Assembly: GCA_903826865.1 (NCBI GenBank)
Contig: CAIKGD010000046.1
Location: 1-64,000 of the forward strand
DNA length: 64,000 nucleotides
Direction: 5' to 3'
DNA from: an uncultured Verrucomicrobiota bacterium
GTDB lineage: Bacteria; Verrucomicrobiota; Kiritimatiellia; Kiritimatiellales; Tichowtungiaceae
In this document: positions 52,873 to 60,448 of the stretch, piece by piece
Layout: each line of letters starts with the position of its first letter
Numbering within the stretch: the stretch's first letter is position 1
Program-made: the position numbers and the translations under genes
The notes under the pieces: model-generated
What the model was told of the DNA's origin: nothing
Database searches by the model: none
The model's input: the letters and a program-made list of their open reading frames with translations, nothing else

Positions 52873-53934
52873 TCAATCCTCAGCCTTCGGGTATGAGCCG
52901 AGCACGTTAAGCACGGCACAGTGTTTTGCGAGTGCTTTGAGCGCGGTTGTGACGTGCGGACTATCGGCATGACCCTCAAAGTCGACGAAAAAGTAGTATT
53001 CCCACGCTTTATTTTTGCTGGGGCGCGATTCAATCTTGGTCATGTTAATGCCGCTGATCTTGAGCGCATCCAGCGCATCGTGCAGTGCACCGACTTCATC
53101 CTTGATCCCGAAGTAGATGGAGGTTTTGTCTTCGCCGGTCGGTTCGCCGTATTTGCGACCAATAACGAGAAAGCGGGTGGTGTTGCCGCTGGCATCCTGA
53201 ATGTTTTCAGCAATAACATTAAGATTATAGAGCTCGGCGGCCAGCGCACTGGCAATCGCGGCGCAGTCGCTTCCGGCGGCCATTTCAGCGGCCAGCGCCG
53301 TGCTGTTGACCGCGTCTATTTCGACACCGGAAAGATTTTCGCTGAGCCAGCGGCGGCACTGTCCGATCGCCTCCTGCTTACTGCAGACCCGGGTGATTTT
53401 TTCCCTCGGCACTGAAGCGAGCAGATAAAGCGAAACAGGCAGATAGATTTCCGCGCAGATTTTGAGCGTGGTTCCGGTGAACTGATCAAAGGTATGGGTC
53501 ACCGCGCCTTCGATGGAGTTTTCAATCGGCACGACGCCGTAGTCGGCGGAGCCGTGTTCGACCGCGCTGAAGACATCGGTAATGGTGCCGACCGGATGGT
53601 AGTCCACACTGGCACCGAATTTGGCATGAGCGGCCTGATGGGTGAACGTGGCCGGCGGGCCCAGATAGGCGATTTTCAAATTGCTTTCGAGTGCGAGCGC
53701 GGCCGACATGATTTCGCGGTAGATCGCACGCGCCGACTCTTCGGGGAGCGGGCCGCTGTTAAGCCGGGCGATACGCTCAAAGACAGCTTTTTCGCGGGAA
53801 GGAACATAGATTTCGCCGCCCTGCTCTCTTTTGGTTTTCCCAATCTCAAGCGCTATTTTGATCCGCTTGTTGAGCAGCTTAATCAGCTCCTCGTCAAGAC
53901 CGTCAATCTGCTTCCTCAGCTTCTCCAGACTCAT
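52873..53934 (-). CDS. pheA: Chorismate mutase/prephenate dehydratase (P-protein)
   Basis: A bifunctional enzyme of phenylalanine synthesis, 353 residues. The chorismate mutase domain lies at about 1-85 (LRKQIDGLDEELIKLLNKR). The prephenate dehydratase domain starts at IAYLGPPATFTHQAA and ends with the TRF motif (NTTRFLVIG). The C-terminal ACT regulatory domain has IESRPSKNKAWEYYFFVDFE, including the ESRP phenylalanine-binding motif. It is thus expected to be feedback-inhibited by Phe. Its start overlaps scpB by about 30 bp. Confidence 0.95.
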   Translation of the reverse strand: MSLEKLRKQIDGLDEELIKLLNKRIKIALEIGKTKREQGGEIYVPSREKAVFERIARLNSGPLPEESARAIYREIMSAALALESNLKIAYLGPPATFTHQAAHAKFGASVDYHPVGTITDVFSAVEHGSADYGVVPIENSIEGAVTHTFDQFTGTTLKICAEIYLPVSLYLLASVPREKITRVCSKQEAIGQCRRWLSENLSGVEIDAVNSTALAAEMAAGSDCAAIASALAAELYNLNVIAENIQDASGNTTRFLVIGRKYGEPTGEDKTSIYFGIKDEVGALHDALDALKISGINMTKIESRPSKNKAWEYYFFVDFEGHADSPHVTTALKALAKHCAVLNVLGSYPKAED

Positions 53935-54604
53935 CCTCTTCCTCCGTTACCGCCTGTTGCGTCTGCTGTTCTAACTCTTTTTCCATGGCAGGGAAAGGTT
54001 TTGTCCGTTCCGGTTTTTCGACCGGAACCATCCGCTTAAGTTCTTCCATGCCGGGCATCTCTTCAAGACTCCGCAGGCCGAAATGCTCCAGAAACCGCTG
54101 CGTGGTGCCGAAGAGCCACGGACGGCCCGGCAGTTCGCTGCGGCCTGTCACCCGCACAAGCTGCATCTCGACCAGATTGCGCAGCACCTGATCAACTGCT
54201 ACGCCGCGCACGGATTCAATCTCGGAACGCAGAATCGGCTGGCGGTAGGCGATGATGGCGAGCGTTTCGAGCGCAGGCTTGGATAAACGGGCGGTCTGGT
54301 CTTTATCAAGCAGTGTGCGCACCCACGGGCCGCAGTTGATTTCGTTCTGCAGGCGGAATCCGTGTGCCACTTCGGCGATGCAGAGTCCCGTACTGCTCTG
54401 AACCAGTTCGTTTTTCAGCTCTTCGATAGCGGCCAGAATATCATCCTCTTTGAATTCGGCGAACTGCTGGTAAGGGCCGCCGTAACTGGCGCCGGCATCC
54501 ACCAGCGCCTTGCGGATTTCCCTGGACGTGAGCGGCTTTTTGGCCGCGAACAGCAGCGCCCCGATAATCTGCTTCAGTTCAGGAAGCACTTCTATATTGC
54601 TCAT
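53903..54604 (-). CDS. scpB: Segregation and condensation protein B
   Basis: The winged-helix partner of the SMC-ScpA complex, for chromosome condensation. It has 233 residues: two winged-helix domains (LKQIIGALLFAAKKPLTSRE, then LETLAIIAYRQPILRSEIES and VRGVAVDQVLRNLVEMQLV). GRSELPGRPWLFGTTQRFLE is a hallmark. The tail is acidic (TEEEDESGEAEEAD). It overlaps scpA by 4 bp and pheA by 32 bp. Confidence 0.95.
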   Translation of the reverse strand: MSNIEVLPELKQIIGALLFAAKKPLTSREIRKALVDAGASYGGPYQQFAEFKEDDILAAIEELKNELVQSSTGLCIAEVAHGFRLQNEINCGPWVRTLLDKDQTARLSKPALETLAIIAYRQPILRSEIESVRGVAVDQVLRNLVEMQLVRVTGRSELPGRPWLFGTTQRFLEHFGLRSLEEMPGMEELKRMVPVEKPERTKPFPAMEKELEQQTQQAVTEEEDESGEAEEAD

Positions 54605-55386
54605 ACAGTCTCTTTCTCCTGCAAAACCGGTTCGGGCTCGCCGCCCTCCACCTGTTCAATAACGATTTCATCAAAATGGTTATCCTGCCGCGCGGCGAGG
54701 CGGTTGAGCTTGATCAGCTCCAGTACGGCAAGAAAGGTGCAGACAATCTCATGGCGCGAACGCATCCCGCGGAACAGGCGGCCCAGCGTGAGCGGCTTAC
54801 CGTTCTTCGTGGCTTCCAGCAGCCAGTCGACTTTCTCGCTGACAGTGAACTGCTCGGCAAAGATCTCATTCAGCTCTTCCCGCGGCACGCGGTCAAGAGC
54901 CTGATTAAGCGCGCTGATCAGATCGAAGATACTGACGTCCTGCATGCCGATATCGGGCCGCACGCCGAGCTCGACGTGTTCGCCCTCGCGCGAAAAAACA
55001 TTCTCCTGAACCGTTTCAAGGTGACCAAGAAATCCGGCGGCGTCTTTAAATTTTTTGTATTCGACCAGCTGCCGCACCAGATCCCAGCGCGGATCGTCTT
55101 CGTCATCCTCATCGACCGGCCCGCGCTCCTCGTCAGGCAGCAGCAGCCGGCTCTTGATCACCATCAGCGTCGCGGCCATGACGATAAAATCGCCGGCGAT
55201 CTCCAGATTGAGGATTTTCATCAGCTCGAGATATTCCATGTACTGGGTGGTAATCCGCCCGATCGGAATGTCGTAGATGTCCACTTCATCTTTTTTAATG
55301 AGGTAAAGCAGCAGATCAAGCGGACCTTCAAAAACCTCGAGGCTCACTTTGTATTCTTCATTCGGAAGTAAATCGGCCATATACAT
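54601..55386 (-). CDS. scpA: Segregation and condensation protein A
   Basis: The kleisin subunit that closes the SMC ring. It has 261 residues. The N-terminal SMC-neck-binding region is YKVSLEVFEGPLDLLLYLIK; DIYDIPIGRITTQYMEYL and FIVMAATLMVIKSRLLLPDE follow. The C-terminal winged helix (VCTFLAVLELIKLNRLAARQ) binds the SMC head. It sits directly after trpS (1-bp overlap) and is coupled to scpB. Confidence 0.95.
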   Translation of the reverse strand: MYMADLLPNEEYKVSLEVFEGPLDLLLYLIKKDEVDIYDIPIGRITTQYMEYLELMKILNLEIAGDFIVMAATLMVIKSRLLLPDEERGPVDEDDEDDPRWDLVRQLVEYKKFKDAAGFLGHLETVQENVFSREGEHVELGVRPDIGMQDVSIFDLISALNQALDRVPREELNEIFAEQFTVSEKVDWLLEATKNGKPLTLGRLFRGMRSRHEIVCTFLAVLELIKLNRLAARQDNHFDEIVIEQVEGGEPEPVLQEKETV

Positions 55387-56348
55387 TATTCCAATCCAAC
55401 CGCCTTGCGGGCGGCCTGAAGGGTTTTACGGGTTTCGGCGCGCGCTCTTTCCGCACCCTTCCTCAGAACCTCATTTACAAAATCGGGATTCTTTTCGAGC
55501 TCGGCGCGCCTGGCGCGCATCGGCGCAAAATGCTCGTTGATTTTGGCGAGCAGTTCTTTCTTGGCGGTGCCGTAGCCGAATCCGGCTGTGCGGTAACGCG
55601 CGGCCAGATCGGCGGCCTCGGCGTCCGTGGCGAACAGCTTGTAGAGCGCAAACGCATTACAGGTATCGGGATTCTTCGGCTCTTCCAGCGGCGTGCTGTC
55701 GGTAACAATTTGCATCACCCGTTTTTTGAGTACGCCGGGATCACCGAAAATTTCCAGCGTGTTGTCGTAGGACTTGGACATCTTCTGCCCGTCAATGCCC
55801 GGCACCACAGCCACCGAGTCGCGGATGGACGGCTCGGGAATGGTGAATACCTCGCCGAACTGATTGTTGAATTTCACGGCGATGTCGCGCGTCACTTCGA
55901 CGTGCTGTTTCTGATCACGTCCGACCGGCACCACGGTGGACTGCACCGAAAGAATGTCGGCGGCCATCAGCACCGGGTAGGCAAACAGACTGTGCGTGGC
56001 GGCAATCCCCTTGGCGATTTTGTCCTTGTAGGAATGGCAGCGCTCCAGCAGGCCCATCGGCGTAACCACCGAAAGAAGCCATGCCAGTTCCTGCACTTCC
56101 GGCACATCGCTCTGGCGGTAAAAGGCGGTCTTTTCCGGGTCAAGCCCGGCGGCCAGAAAATCGAGCGCAACATCGCGGGTCATCTGCCGCAGCGCGGCGG
56201 CGTCATTCACCGTCGTCAGCGCGTGATAGTCGGCAATGAACAGAAAGGCTTCGCCCTGCTCCTGCAACTCAATCGCGGGTTTCATCATCCCGAAATAGTT
56301 GCCGATATGCAGTTTGCCCGAAGGCTGTATGCCTGAAAGTATTCTCAT
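55386..56348 (-). CDS. trpS: Tryptophanyl-tRNA synthetase
   Basis: A class Ic synthetase that charges tRNA-Trp. It has 320 residues, the usual length. The HIGH box is SGIQPSGKLHIGNYFGM at the N-terminus and the KMSKS box is GIDGQKMSKSYDN at about 190-200. The ATG at 56348 is used because the family starts with MRILSGIQP; seven extra upstream codons are excluded. It heads the run trpS-scpA-scpB-pheA. Confidence 0.97.
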   Translation of the reverse strand: MRILSGIQPSGKLHIGNYFGMMKPAIELQEQGEAFLFIADYHALTTVNDAAALRQMTRDVALDFLAAGLDPEKTAFYRQSDVPEVQELAWLLSVVTPMGLLERCHSYKDKIAKGIAATHSLFAYPVLMAADILSVQSTVVPVGRDQKQHVEVTRDIAVKFNNQFGEVFTIPEPSIRDSVAVVPGIDGQKMSKSYDNTLEIFGDPGVLKKRVMQIVTDSTPLEEPKNPDTCNAFALYKLFATDAEAADLAARYRTAGFGYGTAKKELLAKINEHFAPMRARRAELEKNPDFVNEVLRKGAERARAETRKTLQAARKAVGLE

Positions 56349-56369
56349 TCTGAATCCCGCCTTCTTCAT

Positions 56370-56623
56370 TAGCGATCCCCGCCAAAACTCCTAAAAACAG
56401 GAGACTTTAGCCGTAACTTCCGTTGCTCTGCAAGCTATGGAAGCCGGGAAAGCGTAAAAAAGCGTTTAAAACGTCCGGCTTTATTCTCCGTGAACCACTT
56501 TCGATTCGGCCGGGGCTTACTTCAATCCGACGGAATCAGTCACATTGCTGTGTTGACTTACTTCTTGCAGAAAACCGGCTTTTTTTGCATAATTTTTAAA
56601 TTAAAGGGCAGGAATGAATCCAA
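56370..56623. other. Intergenic gap between divergent trpS and the glycosidase gene
   Basis: No gene seen. It holds a small hairpin (TCCTAAAAACAGGA near 56390) and AT-rich DNA before the glycosidase gene. No confident promoter can be drawn. Confidence 0.3.
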
Positions 56624-56650
56624 ATGGTAAAAGGAAAAAGAGTCAGGCTG

Positions 56651-59074
56651 ATGAAAAAACGTAACATGGCCGCATTGTTGTGCTGTCTAACCGTCACCGG
56701 GCCGGTGTTTGCCGCTCTGGATGAATGGACTTTTGAAAACGATGCCGCCGGACTTACGCTTTCCGAAGCGGCAAACTCCGGCAGCAACCTTGCTGTATTC
56801 GCTGCCGGCGGGACGGGATTTGTGGAGACGGACGGTGCCGGACATCTGCTTTGCACACATGCCGGCAGCGGGCCGGACGGGATGTGGTCCGGCGATACGG
56901 TGCTGGATGCAGCTGTGACAAACGGCCTTTCTGGCGTTTATTATCTGCGATACGACTTCCATTACGATTTATCCGGTGCGAGACATACGAACGGTTGTGT
57001 TCTGGGGTTGAGCGTTACAGACAGTTCGGGAACCAAAGTCGCCGGTCTGGCGTTTACCCGGCAGGTGATCGACAGCCCCGAAGAGCCCCCTGTTCAGTAC
57101 CATGCGACGCCTCTGGCCGAGGATATGTCCGATCAGGGACAGATATCCGTGATCGCAAAAGTGGATATGAATGCCCACACCATGGCCGTCTGGTATGACT
57201 TAACCGGCGGAAACCGGTTTAACGAGAACCTGCCTGCAACCAGCAATATTCCGGTTACACTGACTTCGATTGACAAACTGCGGTTTCAGGCGACCGGTGA
57301 TTTCCGTCCGGCCGGCTCAACGGATTATGCCGCTGTTGATACCCTGCGCACGGCTTCAACCTGGGCGGAAATTGCGGGTAACGTCCCGCTGTCAGACCCC
57401 GAAGTTGATGATTACAATCTCCGGATTGGAACCCAGGCCTTTCAGGCCCTTTATCACTTTACCACCAACACCCTTTTGGTCGAAACCGCAGAGGCCATTC
57501 AGGGAATGGGCAGTGATGTGATTAAGTTCTATCTGGGAGTAAAATTTACGAACAAATACAACGTCACGATGTCAAGCGCTATTACCAATCTGGCCTTGCT
57601 GGCGCGCGACGAACCTTCCTGCCGGCGGGTTTTCGACATGCCGTTCAAATACTACATCGCCATGACTTATACTTTTGTTTCACAAAACGAAGTTCACTGG
57701 CGCGACAACGGGATGACCACTGAAGAACGCGATGCGGAATACGCGGAGATATACGGCATGACCCGGCATTTTCTCACAACCTACAACGACACAGGCAAAC
57801 GGCTCTACATCGGCCACTGGGAGGGAGACTGGCATCTGCTGCCGGGACCGTCTTATAACACGGCAACAAACCCTCCGGGCACCTGGATCACTAATATGGT
57901 GAAATGGCTCAATGTACGCCAGCAGGCGGTGGACGATGCCCGAAGGGATACGCCGCACACCAATGTGTATGTTTTTCACTACTCCGAAGTCAACCGCGTG
58001 CGTGATGCCATGCTGAACGCCGAAACCAACAACCAGCGGCTCGTCAATGCCGTTCTGCCCTTCGTCACTAATCTGGACTATGTCTCCTGGTCGTCCTATG
58101 ACGGACAGGATCTGGCCCCTGCTGCTCTGTACGAGACGCTGGATTATATCGAATCGAAACTTTCGACAAACAAGGCCTCCGTGATTCCGGGCCGGCGGGT
58201 ATTTATCGGTGAGTATGGCTGGGGCTACGCCCCGACCCTGGAGCAGGAACCGGTATCGCGGGCTTATGTGCGGTCGTTAATGGCCTGGGGCACGCCCTTT
58301 ATGCTTTTCTGGCAAATGTATAACAACGAAGCCGGCAGGATATTCTGGCTGATTGACGACGCCGGGCAGAAAACCCCGTGCTACTACATGCACCAGCGGT
58401 TCTATAACGCCGCCAGACTGCAGCTGGGCGAATTCCGGCAAAACTATGCGCGTTTGCCGGACGACACGGAGTTTTCTAATCTGGCGATCCCGTTGCTGGC
58501 CGCCCCTTTGCCGGAACCGGTGAGTCTGACTCTGACCAACCTGCCGGCGACAAATGTCCTCGCCGATGCCGCAACGATTAAAGCTGTTCTGAGGCAAGGT
58601 GTTTACGGTGAACCCGCTGCGCACGTATTCGCCTGTTACGGCACCGTGGACGGCGGAACAAACCGCGCCGACTGGCAGCAGGTCGTTGATCTGGGGCTGA
58701 ACTCCCGCTTCGGTGCGGCGGATTTCTCGGCTCAACTCGCCGGACTGCAGGACTCGCAGACGTACTATTACAGGTTTTACGCCACCAACACCGCGGCGGA
58801 AGTCTGGGCTCCGGCCAGCTTCACCTTTACCACGCTGCAACCGCCCAGCATTTCGAAACTTCAGTTCGGAAGTAACGGCTGCACCCTCTGGGTGGATCCG
58901 GGCGGATCATCAGCGCCGGAAAGCCTCCTGACCATACAAGCTACAACCAATCTGCTGTTTGCCGACTCCTGGACGACGGTATATCAGACGAATGTCGCCG
59001 GATTTTCCTACTGGCTGGATCCGGAATCACTCCTGTGGACGCAACGGTTTTACCGGGCGGTGCTGACCCCTTGA
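56651..59074 (+). CDS. Secreted glycosidase-like protein with LamG-like, TIM-barrel and Fn3-like modules
   Basis: An exported protein of 807 residues (signal peptide KRNMAALLCCLTVTGPVFA). An earlier ATG at 56624 would add nine basic residues. Residues about 20-235 are the same roughly 215-residue module found twice in the 1375-residue protein (DEWTFEN, YYLRYDFHYDL, VWYDL, FQATGDFRPAGSTDY). Residues about 260-610 look like a clan GH-A-type barrel: LYIGHWEGDWHLL, LDYVSWSSYDGQD and RVFIGEYGWGYAP, where the Glu would be the nucleophile. An Fn3-like region and a short C-terminal module (TTNLLFADSWTTVYQ, FYRAVLTP) follow. Substrate unknown. Confidence 0.75.
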   Translation: MKKRNMAALLCCLTVTGPVFAALDEWTFENDAAGLTLSEAANSGSNLAVFAAGGTGFVETDGAGHLLCTHAGSGPDGMWSGDTVLDAAVTNGLSGVYYLRYDFHYDLSGARHTNGCVLGLSVTDSSGTKVAGLAFTRQVIDSPEEPPVQYHATPLAEDMSDQGQISVIAKVDMNAHTMAVWYDLTGGNRFNENLPATSNIPVTLTSIDKLRFQATGDFRPAGSTDYAAVDTLRTASTWAEIAGNVPLSDPEVDDYNLRIGTQAFQALYHFTTNTLLVETAEAIQGMGSDVIKFYLGVKFTNKYNVTMSSAITNLALLARDEPSCRRVFDMPFKYYIAMTYTFVSQNEVHWRDNGMTTEERDAEYAEIYGMTRHFLTTYNDTGKRLYIGHWEGDWHLLPGPSYNTATNPPGTWITNMVKWLNVRQQAVDDARRDTPHTNVYVFHYSEVNRVRDAMLNAETNNQRLVNAVLPFVTNLDYVSWSSYDGQDLAPAALYETLDYIESKLSTNKASVIPGRRVFIGEYGWGYAPTLEQEPVSRAYVRSLMAWGTPFMLFWQMYNNEAGRIFWLIDDAGQKTPCYYMHQRFYNAARLQLGEFRQNYARLPDDTEFSNLAIPLLAAPLPEPVSLTLTNLPATNVLADAATIKAVLRQGVYGEPAAHVFACYGTVDGGTNRADWQQVVDLGLNSRFGAADFSAQLAGLQDSQTYYYRFYATNTAAEVWAPASFTFTTLQPPSISKLQFGSNGCTLWVDPGGSSAPESLLTIQATTNLLFADSWTTVYQTNVAGFSYWLDPESLLWTQRFYRAVLTP

Positions 59075-59105
59075 GAATACGGTATATAACACGATCCATC
59101 CCCTG

Positions 59106-60332
59106 CTATTTAAAACATTTTATAAGCTCTTCGGCATACAGAATATGTCCGCCGGCATTAGGATGATTAATGGTTCCCAGTAAAGACGGCCATGGGATTC
59201 CTTCCTGCCAGAGATTTTCCCAGCGTGCCGATGCGTCAGCAACGGCAATATTATGTTCCGCGGCAAAATCACGAAGATATCCGATATACGGGCGCTCATC
59301 TTTCCCGCGAATATCCGGCCAGTCAAACATCGAATAATTCGGTGTGATAAAGATAATCTCGGCTTCTGTCGGAGTCAGCCGGTCCAGAATTTCTGTATAG
59401 ATGCGGAGGAAGGCCTCTTTTGTTGTAATGGTCCGGGCATCATTCAAAAACTCAATCACAACCAGATCCGGCTTCGGTGTAATTACGCGATTGAAGTCAC
59501 AGCCGGCGCGTGTTCCGTCCAGCCATGCCGTAGACGTGGAACCGCCGACGGCGACACGATTTACGGTAATATCTGCCGACGGGAATTTTTCATTCAACCG
59601 CTGCTGAAGTAATGAGACGAAAGAATTCCGCGCACTGTCCCCAACGTCTGCACCTACCGTCACGCTGTCACCCCAGCAGGTGACACGTACCGGCATCCCG
59701 GCCTGAATTTTCTTCATCGTTTTTGGAATCATTCCAGCCTGCGTTGCGGTTTGAATCTGATCCGGTGTTTTTAACACGGGCAGAAAAACGGCGTCTGTTC
59801 CGTCACTGAACGCCGGGACATAAATATTCGCTAATCGTTTTTCATCCGGAAGTAATTCAGGAATTGGAGGTTCACTTATGCGGCTTTTGCCCTTGCGAAT
59901 GATTGTACGTCCATCCGGCAACTGAATCTGTGAATCTATACGCTGTTTCGCATAGCGGTAATCAGCCAAAACCTGATCGTCAGGCCTTATGGAGGATGCA
60001 TTGCCTAGTCCAAGTGTGCCAAATTCATGGTCAAGAATATAATCTTTGCCTTCTTTCAAAATCCGGCCGTTAAAGCGGATAACAAGACTGTCCGGGTCAA
60101 GTGCATAACGCACCGGCCCGTATGACGGCTCTCCGGTTAAAGGCTTCAGCGATTTCACACCCGCCAAACGCGTTCCGAGATGCCGGTTCGGCGGAGCCTC
60201 CTGAATTTTCAGTTCTTCACCGACGACTTGTACTATCTCGGCAGGATCTATGGTTTCACCCAAAGCCTTGATCGGCGACATCCCGAATGCGGAGAGTGTA
60301 CTGAAAGCAATACCAAGAACCAAACTGCGCAT
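59106..60332 (-). CDS. Secreted SGNH/GDSL hydrolase
   Basis: An exported esterase/lipase-fold protein of 408 residues, probably removing acyl groups from a glycan. The start at 60332 has GGAGA nine bases upstream and gives a signal peptide (RSLVLGIAFSTLSAFG); an ATG at 60347 is also possible. The N-terminal half (to about 190) is beta-rich. The SGNH blocks are VTCWGDSVTVGADVGDS (Ser), VAVGGSTS (Gly), VVIEFLNDAR (Asn) and INHPNAGGHILYAEEL (Asp/His region). It starts 117 bp after the upstream glycosidase gene and is likely co-transcribed with it. Confidence 0.85.
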   Translation of the reverse strand: MRSLVLGIAFSTLSAFGMSPIKALGETIDPAEIVQVVGEELKIQEAPPNRHLGTRLAGVKSLKPLTGEPSYGPVRYALDPDSLVIRFNGRILKEGKDYILDHEFGTLGLGNASSIRPDDQVLADYRYAKQRIDSQIQLPDGRTIIRKGKSRISEPPIPELLPDEKRLANIYVPAFSDGTDAVFLPVLKTPDQIQTATQAGMIPKTMKKIQAGMPVRVTCWGDSVTVGADVGDSARNSFVSLLQQRLNEKFPSADITVNRVAVGGSTSTAWLDGTRAGCDFNRVITPKPDLVVIEFLNDARTITTKEAFLRIYTEILDRLTPTEAEIIFITPNYSMFDWPDIRGKDERPYIGYLRDFAAEHNIAVADASARWENLWQEGIPWPSLLGTINHPNAGGHILYAEELIKCFK

Positions 60333-60448
60333 ATTTAATTTCTCCATTATCTTTCCAATTATTGATCTTACAAGCCCGCGGAATCCCAAAACATTCTTTT
60401 GCGACGACACTTTGAAATCCGGCAACCTCACCTGCAAAGGGAAAATGA

